From Acidobacteriota bacterium (lineage in GTDB: Bacteria > Acidobacteriota > Terriglobia > Terriglobales > Acidobacteriaceae), in the NCBI GenBank assembly GCA_025359885.1, contig JANYDG010000006.1, positions 34,349 to 98,348 on the forward strand: DNA of 64,000 bases, written 5' to 3'. The notes beneath the pieces were generated by a model. That model was not told the origin of the DNA. It saw only the letters and a list, made by a program, of their open reading frames with translations, and searched no databases. The position numbers were made by a program, and so were the translations under genes. Positions within the stretch are counted from its first letter, which is position 1, and every line of letters begins with the position of its first letter. Shown in pieces: positions 1-8,162 of the stretch.

Positions 1-371
1 TCTCGCTTTGTGCGTCTTCTCATGCTTTTTGGCTCGTACCGCCTCAGTTTCCGATTATGACACTCACCAGTATCATAATCGGCCATTGCACAACAAAACG
101 TGCATTCCCGGTTACTCCCACCCGTCGTGGGAACTTCTCCGCCTGACCCGTGTGTCCTGGCCAAAACTGTGCCGCGGCGGGATTTCTCCGCGTTTTCGTT
201 TTCATCTGGTTGACAACAGTGGTAATCTGGTGAGTTTGGTGAAAGAGCTTGCCCGAAATCGATTTTGCAATGGCCCGGCGTACAGGCAAGCACGTCTGGC
301 AACCACCGGCTGACTTCGTCTTTTCAACGCGATAGCAGACCGCAAGCACGACTCTTAAGGAGAGACTACAC
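1..371. other. Intergenic region upstream of gap
   Basis: No convincing coding sequence is seen on either strand; the open frames here lack family resemblance and ribosome sites. The stretch holds a perfect inverted repeat (51-82, listed separately) and a TTGACA hexamer at 210-215 without a good -10 at the right distance. It presumably contains the end of the upstream transcript and the leader and promoter of gap. Confidence 0.5.
51..82. promoter_or_regulatory. Perfect 10-bp inverted repeat
   Basis: CCGATTATGA at 51-60 is matched exactly by TCATAATCGG at 73-82 with a 12-nt spacer. The arms are AT-rich and no T-run follows, which favours a protein-binding operator over an intrinsic terminator. 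It lies 290 nt before gap, so the controlled gene may be the one left of the window. Confidence 0.4.
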
Positions 372-1376
372 ATGGCAGTCAAGGTTGGTATCAATGGCTT
401 CGGTCGCATCGGCCGTAACGTATTTCGCGCAGCAATGGGTAACCCTGAAATCGAGTTTGTTGCCGTAAACGACCTCACCAGTCCCGCAATTCTCGCTCAC
501 CTGCTCAAGCATGATTCCATTCTCGGCAATCTGAAGAACGACATCGTTGCCGGAGACGACTTCATCTCAGTCGATGGCGTCAAGCTCAAGGTTTTTGCCG
601 AGCGTGACCCCTCCAAGCTGGATTGGGCATCAACCGGCGCACAGATCGTCGTCGAATCGACCGGCCACTTCACCGATGCCACCAAGGCCAAGGCCCACCT
701 GGGTGCAACCGTCAAGAAGGTCATCATCTCTGCTCCGGCGACCAACGAGGATATCACCCTCGTCCTCGGCGTCAACGACAGCAAGTACGATCCGGCCGCG
801 CATAACGTCATCTCCAATGCAAGCTGCACCACCAACTGCCTCGCGCCGGTCGTCAAGGTACTGCTCGAGAACTTCGGCATCGTTTCCGGCATCATGACCA
901 CCATTCATAGCTACACCAATGATCAGGTCATCCTCGACTTTCCTCACAAGGATCTGCGCCGCGCCCGCGCTGCCGCCATTAACATGATTCCCAGCTCCAC
1001 CGGCGCCGCCAAGGCCCTTAAGCTGGTTATCCCTGAGACTGCCGGCAAGCTTGACGGCTTCGCCATCCGCGTCCCGACCCCGAACGTCTCCATCGTCGAC
1101 CTCACCTTCATCTCTGAGAAGACCACCGATGCCAAGGCCGTCAACGCCGCTCTCAAGGCCGCCAGCGAAGGCGAACTGAAGGGCATTCTCGGCTTTGAAG
1201 AGCATGAGCTCGTCAGCTCTGACTTCAAGGGCAACCCGCTCTCATCCATCGTTGACGCGCCGCTGACTAAGGTCGTCGGCAACTCCGTCAAAGTGCTCAG
1301 CTGGTATGACAACGAGTGGGGCTACAGCAACCGCGTCGTTGACCTGATCGGCTTCCTCGAAGCCAAGGGTCTGTAA
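372..1376 (+). CDS. gap: Glyceraldehyde-3-phosphate dehydrogenase, type I
   Basis: Oxidises glyceraldehyde 3-phosphate to 1,3-bisphosphoglycerate with phosphate and NAD+ in cytoplasmic glycolysis. At 334 residues it has normal length. Seen: the N-terminal Rossmann signature NGFGRIGRN, the catalytic segment SNASCTTNCLAP with the nucleophilic Cys near residue 153, and the C-terminal SWYDNEWGYSNR motif. The start is fixed by an AAGGAG ribosome site about 8 nt upstream. It leads a same-strand cluster with a Rid-family gene and pgk, the next glycolytic enzyme, so co-transcription is likely although a strong hairpin lies between gap and the Rid gene. Confidence 0.97.
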   Translation: MAVKVGINGFGRIGRNVFRAAMGNPEIEFVAVNDLTSPAILAHLLKHDSILGNLKNDIVAGDDFISVDGVKLKVFAERDPSKLDWASTGAQIVVESTGHFTDATKAKAHLGATVKKVIISAPATNEDITLVLGVNDSKYDPAAHNVISNASCTTNCLAPVVKVLLENFGIVSGIMTTIHSYTNDQVILDFPHKDLRRARAAAINMIPSSTGAAKALKLVIPETAGKLDGFAIRVPTPNVSIVDLTFISEKTTDAKAVNAALKAASEGELKGILGFEEHELVSSDFKGNPLSSIVDAPLTKVVGNSVKVLSWYDNEWGYSNRVVDLIGFLEAKGL

Positions 1377-1384
1377 CCGAAGTT

Positions 1385-1462
1385 GTCAGGGGTCAGGGGT
1401 CAGGGGTCAGTTCGTGGCATGCTTCCGGACTGACCCCTGATCCCTGAAACCCGGTCCCTGAA
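1385..1462. repeat. GGGGTCA heptamer array folding into a long hairpin
   Basis: Three to four head-to-tail copies of a 7-nt unit (TCAGGGG) at 1385-1410 are followed by the complementary form at 1429-1462. TCAGGGGTCAGT (1400-1411) pairs perfectly with ACTGACCCCTGA (1429-1440), and the stem extends by about 7 more pairs with one mismatch. No U-tract follows, so it is not a classical terminator. It sits between gap and the Rid gene and could stabilise the gap 3' end or reduce read-through. The same heptamer recurs at 52935-53005, 61402-61424 and 62802-62875. Confidence 0.7.
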
Positions 1463-1482
1463 GTCTGTCCTCTGAAAACTCT

Positions 1483-1875
1483 ATGCGCCAGAATCTCCCA
1501 GGAACTTCGCCCTTCGAGCCTCTCATCGGCTTTTCCCGCGCTGTCCGCGTGGGTAACGCAATTCACGTCGCAGGCACCGGGCCAGTAGGCGCAGATGATG
1601 CCGATGTGGCCGCGCAGACACGCCAGATCATTCTCATCGCCAAAGAAATTCTCGAACGCGGCGGAGCTTCGCTCAGCGACGTTGTCCGCACCCGCATGTA
1701 CCTCACAGAAGCCGCAGATTGGGAAGTCGTTGGCCGCGTCCACGGTGAGTTCTTCCAGCACATTCGTCCTGCCACTACCATGGTCGTCGTGGCAGCTCTA
1801 CTCAATCCAAAATGGCGCGTGGAAATCGAATTCGATGCCGTCATCGCATCGGACACCACCGCAGAAGGCAAGTGA
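1483..1875 (+). CDS. Rid family (YjgF/YER057c) protein, Arg-less subgroup
   Basis: A 130-residue protein matching the small trimeric Rid/YjgF fold, including PFEPLIGFSRAVRVGN near the N-terminus and the closing strand WRVEIEFDAVIAS. RidA proper hydrolyses reactive enamines/imines and needs the Arg of the PARS motif; the aligned position here reads PATT, so the catalytic Arg appears absent. Such members belong to Rid subgroups without demonstrated imine deaminase activity. It lies between gap and pgk, with only 5 nt to the pgk start, which implies translational coupling. Function unknown; a role protecting glycolytic flux from reactive metabolites is only a guess. Confidence 0.85.
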   Translation: MRQNLPGTSPFEPLIGFSRAVRVGNAIHVAGTGPVGADDADVAAQTRQIILIAKEILERGGASLSDVVRTRMYLTEAADWEVVGRVHGEFFQHIRPATTMVVVAALLNPKWRVEIEFDAVIASDTTAEGK

Positions 1876-1880
1876 ATTCC

Positions 1881-3095
1881 ATGGCAAAGCTCTCCATTCG
1901 CGATCTCGATCTGAAGAACAAGCGCGTCTTTATCCGCGTCGATTTCAACGTGCCGCTCACCGAAGACGGCACCGCCATTACGGACGACACCCGCATCCGC
2001 GCCACCCTGCCCACTATCATCTACGCGCTCAAGCACCACGCCAAGGTCATTCTCGCTTCACACCTCGGCCGGCCCAAGGGTAAGCCCAATCCTAAGTACT
2101 CTTTGCGCCCGGTTGTTGACCGTCTGCGCGAACTGCTTGACGCCGAGCTCAGCCGCTCCATCAATGTCGCCTTCTCGCCTGAATGCGTCGGCGAAGTCGC
2201 TAGCGAACTCGCCCGCCAGCTCGAATCTGGCCAGGTACTGCTGCTCGAGAACCTGCGCTACCACGCCGCAGAAGAGGCCAACGGTCCGCAGTTCAGCTCG
2301 GCTCTCGCTTCGCTTGGCGAAATCTACGTCAACGACGCCTTTGGTTCGGCCCACCGCGCGCACGCCTCCACTGAAGGCATTACCCACTTCCTCAAGCCCG
2401 CTGCGGCTGGCCTACTCATGGAAAAAGAGCTGACTTATCTCGGAAAAGCGTTGGAAGCTCCTGAGAAGCCCTTCGTCGCCATCATCGGCGGCAGCAAGAT
2501 TTCAGGAAAGATTGACGTGATCGACAATCTTCTTGACAAGGTCAGTACGCTGGTCATCGTTGGCGGTATGGCTTACACCTTCCAGCGCGCTCTCGGCGTC
2601 ACTACCGGCAAGTCGCTTGTTGAAGAAGACAAGATTGAGGTCGCCCGCGAAGCACTCGCCAAGGCCAAGGCCAACGGCGTTGAACTGCTGCTGCCCGTCG
2701 ACAACATTCTCGCCGATAGCTTCGCCCCGGACGCCAACACCCAGACATGGGATTCCTCAGTGAACTTCCCCGCCGACTGGCAGGGACTGGACATCGGCCC
2801 TAAAACCATCGCCCTCATCGTCGATGTCGTCAGCAAGGCCCGCACCATCCTCTGGAACGGCCCCGCCGGCGTCTTCGAGTTCCCTGCCTTCGCCATCGGC
2901 ACCAACGCTATAGCCCACGCGGTCGCAGCCAATACTGAAGCCATCAGCATCGTTGGTGGCGGTGATTCGGTAAGCGCCATTAACCTGGCCGGCGTGGCAG
3001 ACAAAATCACCCACATCAGCACCGGCGGCGGCGCCAGTCTGGAGTTCCTCGAAGGCAAGAAACTCCCCGGCGTCGAAGCTCTGACGGACAAGTAA
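1881..3095 (+). CDS. pgk: Phosphoglycerate kinase
   Basis: Transfers the acyl phosphate of 1,3-bisphosphoglycerate to ADP in glycolysis. The 404-residue product starts at ATG 1881 (MAKLSIRDLDL); the frame is open upstream to 1812 but that part overlaps the Rid gene and has no family match. Seen: the substrate-binding RVDFNVPL near residue 22, SHLGRPKG near 60, the nucleotide-domain GGSKISGKIDV, and GGGDSVSA near the C-terminus. It follows gap and the Rid gene on the same strand and is closed by a terminator at 3233-3262. Confidence 0.97.
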   Translation: MAKLSIRDLDLKNKRVFIRVDFNVPLTEDGTAITDDTRIRATLPTIIYALKHHAKVILASHLGRPKGKPNPKYSLRPVVDRLRELLDAELSRSINVAFSPECVGEVASELARQLESGQVLLLENLRYHAAEEANGPQFSSALASLGEIYVNDAFGSAHRAHASTEGITHFLKPAAAGLLMEKELTYLGKALEAPEKPFVAIIGGSKISGKIDVIDNLLDKVSTLVIVGGMAYTFQRALGVTTGKSLVEEDKIEVAREALAKAKANGVELLLPVDNILADSFAPDANTQTWDSSVNFPADWQGLDIGPKTIALIVDVVSKARTILWNGPAGVFEFPAFAIGTNAIAHAVAANTEAISIVGGGDSVSAINLAGVADKITHISTGGGASLEFLEGKKLPGVEALTDK

Positions 3096-3232
3096 CATCA
3101 GAAGTTACCTTTCCAAGTGGATTGGTTTGTCAGCCTGAGCCTAGCGAAGGAACTGCATCTGCTTTTGCTCTCGTTCCTGCTTTTCTTTCTGTCATTCCTG
3201 CAGAGAATCTGCTTTTCTGCGCAAACACCCGA

Positions 3233-3262
3233 GCGGCGACTCACCCGAGTCGTCGCTTTTCT
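3233..3262 (+). terminator. Rho-independent terminator after pgk
   Basis: GCGGCGACTC pairs with GAGTCGTCGC (one G-U) around an ACCC loop, followed by TTTTCTTTT. This is a textbook intrinsic terminator for the gap-pgk transcript, lying about 140 nt past the pgk stop codon. Confidence 0.85.
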
Positions 3263-3351
3263 TTTCATATGACTTTCAATCAAATTCAAGTTACCCTGTC
3301 CTTGCCGCTCCCCCACTAACTCCAACCAAAACAAATATCAGGAGGCTGCTC

Positions 3352-4132
3352 TTGCTCAAGCTTTCATTTCTCGCTAAGGATCAGTTGTCCCGCGCCCTAC
3401 CCCCTGAAACTCAGCTTTATGGCAATCTTCTTCTTCGCCGCCGTGCTCCTCGCCGACCATACCGTCCACGCCAGTATGCAGGAATCCCAATACACCCGGG
3501 AAACCACCACCTTCGCTCCTTACGCCTAGTTTCAATACGCCACGCTGACTGGCACCAGCAATGTGATCAACGCCACCAACGTTCCCATCGTCACCACAAC
3601 CGGCACCAGTTACAAGAACTTGACCTCCACAGTGAATGTTGTCGCCAACGGCACCATCTCCATAGCTCCCGGATCTCCCACTGTTGTAGCTTCCCCGATA
3701 ACTCAATCGGCGAGCTTCAAATCTGGCATCTACCTTGGACCGCATTTCAATAACAGTGACTACGATGGCATGGTTGCAACGGTGTCTGGCCCGGGTGTTG
3801 TCCCGGGCGGCTTCTCGAACTGGACCTTTTCGTCCTCCGCCACTTCAACGGCGACGACCCCGTATCCGATCACAGCCAGATGGTATGTCGGTTCGCCGAC
3901 CTCCACAAACCATCCCTTTTACGCTCGTCTAAAAAAGGCTGGGATCACATCGACCGCCTATAGCTATGGAACCCTTGGAAATCAGCCGAGTGACCCAAAT
4001 GGGGCTTGGTTCAACGGCGGACTAATCGGGGTGAGCCAAGCAGGCAACGCCATCACAATCGTTTCCTTTAGCTTATGCTGCGGCACCGACTACAGCACCC
4101 CCCAAGACCAAATCACTTTCACCCTCAAGTAG
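3352..4132 (+). pseudogene. Broken gene for a small secreted protein
   Basis: A strong AGGAGG site at 3340-3345 is followed 6 nt later by a TTG start (MLKLSFLAK...), but that frame soon becomes non-protein-like. Reading continues sensibly one frame over from ATG 3419 (MAIFFFAAVLLADHTVHA, an apparent signal peptide), is then stopped by an in-frame TAG at 3527-3529, and resumes in the same frame to a stop at 4132. The downstream 190 codons (GTG at 3563 possible) encode a Ser/Thr/Gly-rich extracellular-looking domain ending ITFTLK, with a Cys pair (LCCG). So one frameshift and one nonsense codon separate ribosome site, signal peptide and domain. I do not recognise the family. A shorter gene starting after the TAG without a signal peptide is less likely. 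Confidence 0.55.
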
Positions 4133-4147
4133 TAGTCTTTCGCTCAG

Positions 4148-4177
4148 TTGCCGGTGCCCGCTCCTCAGCACCGGTAA
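4148..4177. terminator. Hairpin between convergent genes
   Basis: TTGCCGGTGC pairs with GCACCGGTAA (one G-U) around a 10-nt loop, located between the stop of the broken secreted-protein gene and the 3' end of murB. The downstream T content is poor, so termination efficiency is uncertain; it could act in both directions. Confidence 0.45.
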
Positions 4178-4238
4178 CACTTCTTGGCACTGGCCTGGCA
4201 TTTACTGAGATTTTGCTATGAAAACCGATGTCATCCAG

Positions 4239-5273
4239 TTAAAAACCCACCATTATGGGCTCCATCTGCAATACCAACCCAAACCGCGCCTTCACTCCGG
4301 CAGCAATTGTGTCGCCAAGGGCAAGCACTTCTACGGCGGTTGCGCCGCCGAGGTTCACCAGCGCCAGCGTGTGCCGCGTTGAAATCGCAGCCCGGCCCAT
4401 CGCAAATCCTTTGGCAAACCCTGCTTGCTCGATCAGCCACGCCGCCGGTAGCTTCACAAAACCCTCACCAGCAGGATAATGCGGTACCTCCGCACCCAGT
4501 CTTTCCGTCAACCGCACGAACTCTTCGGCAGAGATGATGGGATTCTTAAAAAAACTCCCTGCGCTGCGATAATCCGTATAGCCCTCAACCATCAGCATTC
4601 CCTTCGCCTGCCGAATCCGCCGCACCGCCGCCGCCACCTTGGTCAAGCCAGGTTTCGAGTCAGAGGAAAACAACTTCTGTAGATCCGCATAGCCTAAATC
4701 TGGCGCGCCGCCTGGACTCAATCGGTAGTCGACGCGCACAACGACAAACCGCCCCTTCGCTGAAGTGTTGAAAAAACTTTGCCTATAGCCAAAGCTGCAC
4801 TCCGCCGCCGCCAAGTCGCGAAAGATCAACGTCTCCAGGTCTAGAACCCTGACGCTTTCAATTGTCTCGGCTACATCCTGGCCGTAAGCCCCAACATTCT
4901 GTACAGGAGTGCCGCCAACCGTCCCCGGAATTCCAGCCAGGCACTCGATGCCCGCGCAGCCGTCCATCACCGTCCGCTCAACGAATGCATCCCATGACTC
5001 ACCTGCGCCAACGCGGTACCGGCAGGCCCCAGCTTCAGGAAAAGCCTCGACCCCCCGAATCCCCACCCGAAGTACGAGCCCAGCAAAACCGGCATCTGAG
5101 ACGAGCAGGTTGCTGCCCCCGCCCAGCACAAAAAGCGGCAACATCCGTTTCTGCGCCCAAGCCACCGAATCCAGCACTTCCTCTTCGGTTACCGCTTCCA
5201 CAAACCACCGTGCCGGTCCCCCAATGCCTAGGGTTGTCAACGGCCCCAGGGCCAAATTTTCTAAAATCTTCAT
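4239..5273 (-). CDS. murB: UDP-N-acetylenolpyruvoylglucosamine reductase
   Basis: Reduces UDP-GlcNAc-enolpyruvate to UDP-N-acetylmuramate with NADPH and bound FAD, the second committed step of peptidoglycan synthesis. The 344 residues match the E. coli-type (type I) enzyme in length. Seen: N-terminal NLALGPLTTLGIGGPA, the FAD-binding GIPGTVGGTPVQNVGAYGQ near 120, SFGYRQSFF near 165 and the catalytic-Ser segment GSFFKNPIIS near 240. It stands alone rather than in a dcw cluster and is divergent from the bacilliredoxin gene across 191 nt that must hold both promoters. Confidence 0.96.
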   Translation of the reverse strand: MKILENLALGPLTTLGIGGPARWFVEAVTEEEVLDSVAWAQKRMLPLFVLGGGSNLLVSDAGFAGLVLRVGIRGVEAFPEAGACRYRVGAGESWDAFVERTVMDGCAGIECLAGIPGTVGGTPVQNVGAYGQDVAETIESVRVLDLETLIFRDLAAAECSFGYRQSFFNTSAKGRFVVVRVDYRLSPGGAPDLGYADLQKLFSSDSKPGLTKVAAAVRRIRQAKGMLMVEGYTDYRSAGSFFKNPIISAEEFVRLTERLGAEVPHYPAGEGFVKLPAAWLIEQAGFAKGFAMGRAAISTRHTLALVNLGGATAVEVLALGDTIAAGVKARFGLVLQMEPIMVGF

Positions 5274-5464
5274 TCCCGCCAGCCTACAACTCCCACCGAT
5301 ACTTCACCAACCTTATGCGAATTCATGTCGAATCCACCGCAAAATCCGTCCCGCCGGGTGACGTTCTATCGGAGACATTTGCTGCTTTCTACCCAAAGGA
5401 TGCAGCCCCGAGGGATTCTCGCTAAAATAGAGAAGCAGGCAACTTTCAACTGCCGGAGGCACGT

Positions 5465-5890
5465 GTGTATCCAGAAATTATGCTCATCCCCATGCGCGAG
5501 GAACTTACCCGCGCTGGAATTCAAGAAGCACGCGACGCTGCAGAAGTAGACGCAGCCCTCGCCAAGCCAGGTACCACCATGCTCGTCGTCAACTCCATCT
5601 GCGGATGCGCCGCAGGCAAGATGCGCCCCGGCGTGCGCATGGCGCTTACCCACACCACCCTGCCCGACCAGAGCGTCACCGTTTTTGCTGGCCAGGATCG
5701 TGAAGCCACCGACCGCGCCCGCTCCTACTTTGAGGGTCAGCCGCCCACTTCGCCAGCCATTGCCATCCTCCGCGACGGCAAGCTGGTCTACCTGATGCAG
5801 CGCTACATCATCGAATCGAGCACCGCCCCCCAGATCGCTGGCGAACTAGCCCGCGCATTCGACGAACTCTGCGCCAAGGCTACCGCCTAA
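5465..5890 (+). CDS. BrxA/BrxB-family bacilliredoxin
   Basis: A 141-residue member of the YphP/YqiW family. In Firmicutes these thioredoxin-fold proteins remove bacillithiol from S-thiolated proteins through a CGC active site; here the motif SICGCAAGKMRPG (near residue 45) keeps both cysteines. GGAGG at 5455-5459 selects the GTG start at 5465 (MYPEIML). Acidobacteria-type genomes often carry the family, so a bacillithiol-like redox role is plausible but inferred. It ends 6 nt before the convergent PIN remnant. Confidence 0.9.
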   Translation: MYPEIMLIPMREELTRAGIQEARDAAEVDAALAKPGTTMLVVNSICGCAAGKMRPGVRMALTHTTLPDQSVTVFAGQDREATDRARSYFEGQPPTSPAIAILRDGKLVYLMQRYIIESSTAPQIAGELARAFDELCAKATA

Positions 5891-5896
5891 ACCGCC

Positions 5897-6205
5897 TCAT
5901 ACATGCAGAATCGGGCCAGCGTATTGGGCGATTTTTGCATCGGAAGTCAACAAAGCGATCCCTTCGACCACCGCCTGAGCAATCAGGATCCGGTCGAAGG
6001 GATATTTGTGTCTCAGGGGTAAGCTGGCTACCGCTACAGCATGTTCTCCCAGTACGGCGATTTCCGCAAAATGGTTAGCTAACATGTTGCGCCTACGCTC
6101 TCCTAGCTCAACCTGAAACTCCACTCGTCTCCGACTGTGTTTGATCGCTGTCTCCCAGATACTCACTGTGCTGAAAAAGACCTCAGAACATCGCTTCGAT
6201 TTCAT
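5897..6205 (-). pseudogene. PIN-domain toxin remnant (VapC-like), 5' end lost
   Basis: About 95 residues match the middle and end of a PIN-domain toxin: VFFSTVSIWETAIK (acidic Glu), PFDRILIAQAV and LLTSDAKIAQY (acidic residues), ending PILHV. PIN toxins normally begin with about 40 residues including an LLDTH motif that supplies the first catalytic Asp; this part is missing. The frame instead opens at an ATG inside the tail of the antitoxin gene. The simplest reading is a deletion that joined the antitoxin tail to the middle of the toxin gene, leaving an RNase-inactive fragment. Confidence 0.75.
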
Positions 6206-6227
6206 CTTGAAACATCGTCTTGATGTC

Positions 6228-6470
6228 TTAGGGAATCGTCATTTTCCCCTTCATAAATCCAAGTCTCCGCCTGGGCTTCTGCGGCTCCGCATCCAGGCGG
6301 GTCACCCTGACCATGGGCTTACCGGCCTTGGCGATAATGAAGGAATTCCCGTTTGCAGCCTCTTCGACCAACCGCGACAGGTGGGTCTTGGCCTCGTGGA
6401 TGTTGACAATCCTCTGCCCTTCGAGTCCACCTACGCCGACGATCGCCACGATGGACCTGCAAAAGCACAT
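6228..6470 (-). CDS. Phd/YefM-type antitoxin, C-terminally truncated
   Basis: The segment IVNIHEAKTHLSRLVEEAANG is a typical Phd/YefM N-terminal DNA-binding domain, followed by IIAKAGKPMVRV. Translation stops at TAA 6228-6230 after MTIP. Beyond it the same frame continues with family-like residues DIKTMFQDEIEAMF up to TGA 6183-6185, so the TAA looks like a nonsense mutation removing the toxin-binding tail. The start is unclear: the family start would lie just before IVNIHE, where no ATG exists; GTG codons upstream are candidates. DNA binding may persist, toxin neutralisation probably not. The pair looks dead. Confidence 0.65.
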   Translation of the reverse strand: MCFCRSIVAIVGVGGLEGQRIVNIHEAKTHLSRLVEEAANGNSFIIAKAGKPMVRVTRLDAEPQKPRRRLGFMKGKMTIP

Positions 6471-6501
6471 GGACTAAACTAAAAAACTTAGCTTAGTCCA
6501 T
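6469..6501. promoter_or_regulatory. 9-bp inverted repeat upstream of the antitoxin gene
   Basis: ATGGACTAA (6469-6477) is matched exactly by TTAGTCCAT (6493-6501). It lies immediately upstream of the minus-strand antitoxin gene, where Phd-type antitoxins bind operators, so it is a likely relic autoregulatory operator. Confidence 0.5.
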
Positions 6502-6548
6502 TTTCACGGAACATCACAATTCCTCCGAATCAACGGTATTAGCCGAAA

Positions 6549-8153
6549 TCAATCAGCCGCTGAGGGTTCTTTCCCCAGCTTTTGCACCTTGCTGTGCTTG
6601 ACCGAATAGGCAAAGTAGACGACGAGTCCGATCGCCAGCCAGATAAACAGCCGCGCCCAGTTCTCCCAACCAAGCGAATACATCAGGTAGCCGTTCGCCA
6701 GGATTCCAAGAGCCGGAAGAACGGGTACGAAAGGCGTGCGGAATGGTCGAGGATGATCCGGGTTCGTCTTGCGCAGGATGATAACCGCCGCGCAAACCAT
6801 GACGAAGGCAAGCAATGTGCCGATATTGACCATTTTGCCGATCTTGTCGATCGGGGTAACCGAGCCCACCGATGCCGCCAGCAGACCCACCATAATCGTG
6901 TTCTTCCACGGAGTCCTGAACTTCGGATGGATGGCTGCGAAGAATTTTGGAGGCAGCAGTCCGTCCGCCGCCATGGCATACAGCACGCGCGTCTGGCCAA
7001 TCAGCATTACCAGCATCACTGAGGTCAAGCCTGCCAGCGCGCCGCAGGTGATGATGTTTGAAGCCCAGCCAATATTGTGATCAAGAAAAGCGTGGGTCAG
7101 CGGCGCACCGATATTGACCAGTTGCCACGGCACCATGCCCGTCAATACGGCGGCTACGCCCACATAGAGAAGTGTGCAAATGGCCAGCGAAGCGATGATG
7201 CCGATAGGCAGATCCCTCTGTGGATTCTTTGCTTCCTGCGCAGTGGTCGAGATTGCGTCAAACCCGATATATGCGAAGAAGATATACCCGGCCGCCGAGC
7301 CGATGCCAGCAAATCCAAACGGCGCAAAGGTGTGCCAACTATTGCCCCAGTTTTCGGGATGGACATAATGTGCACCGAGCGCTAGCACAAACAAGACGAC
7401 CGCCACTTTGATGATGACGATGCCGGAATTGAACTTTGCGCTCTCCTGAATGCCGACGACAAGGATCGCCGTAATTACCAGCGCGATGATAAACGCAGGA
7501 AGATTGAATCCTATCTCGACTCCGAAAATATGGGGTGCACCCAGGATTTCGTGGGCTCGCGCAAGGATTGCGTCCGTCGGTGCAGCCAGAACTCCCTTGA
7601 GAGCGTCGAGAAAGCCCTGCGTTCCAGGGACTAACTCGGGATGAATCCGCGCCAGCAATTCACGCGCTGCTGCATCGGTCGAGACCTCGAGGCCAGTCCA
7701 ATGGTCGTAGCTGATCCAGATGGGTACATGAATGCCGAAGATTTTAAGGAACTCGACAAAGTTGGTTGACCAGCCGGAGCTGACTGTACTGGCTCCCATG
7801 GCGTATTCCAGTGTCAGATCCCAACCGATAATCCAAGCGAAAATCTCGCCCAACGTGGCGTAGGAATAGGTATAGGCAGAACCGGCCAGCGGAATCATGG
7901 CGGCAAACTCCGCGTAGCACAGTCCAGCAAAGGCGCAGGCCAGGCCAGAGAGCACAAAGGAGAGCATCAAACCTGGCCCTGCATAGTGTGCGCCGAGCCC
8001 AGCCATGACAAAGATGCCCGCTCCGATCACTGCGCCGACACCCAATGCGGTCAGTTGTACCGGCCCGAGCGTCCTCTTCAGGCTGTGTCCGCCCTCTTCC
8101 TTTGACTCGGTCATGATCAGCCAAAGCGGTTTTCTCTTGAACAGTTGTGCCAT
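6549..8153 (-). CDS. APC-superfamily amino-acid permease (CAT-like)
   Basis: A 534-residue inner-membrane transporter with about 12-14 hydrophobic segments. It shows the APC signature GVGAVIGAGIFVMAGLGA in the first segment and FFAYIGFDAISTTAQEAKNP in the region typical of cationic amino-acid transporters (CAT/YfnA type). Substrate cannot be told from sequence; cationic amino acids or polyamines would fit. It follows a second APC permease on the same strand: the stop of that gene (GAG TAA) is embedded in the AGGAG ribosome site of this one, 9 nt apart, so they are surely co-transcribed. Confidence 0.92.
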   Translation of the reverse strand: MAQLFKRKPLWLIMTESKEEGGHSLKRTLGPVQLTALGVGAVIGAGIFVMAGLGAHYAGPGLMLSFVLSGLACAFAGLCYAEFAAMIPLAGSAYTYSYATLGEIFAWIIGWDLTLEYAMGASTVSSGWSTNFVEFLKIFGIHVPIWISYDHWTGLEVSTDAAARELLARIHPELVPGTQGFLDALKGVLAAPTDAILARAHEILGAPHIFGVEIGFNLPAFIIALVITAILVVGIQESAKFNSGIVIIKVAVVLFVLALGAHYVHPENWGNSWHTFAPFGFAGIGSAAGYIFFAYIGFDAISTTAQEAKNPQRDLPIGIIASLAICTLLYVGVAAVLTGMVPWQLVNIGAPLTHAFLDHNIGWASNIITCGALAGLTSVMLVMLIGQTRVLYAMAADGLLPPKFFAAIHPKFRTPWKNTIMVGLLAASVGSVTPIDKIGKMVNIGTLLAFVMVCAAVIILRKTNPDHPRPFRTPFVPVLPALGILANGYLMYSLGWENWARLFIWLAIGLVVYFAYSVKHSKVQKLGKEPSAAD

Positions 8154-8162
8154 GCGTTGGGA

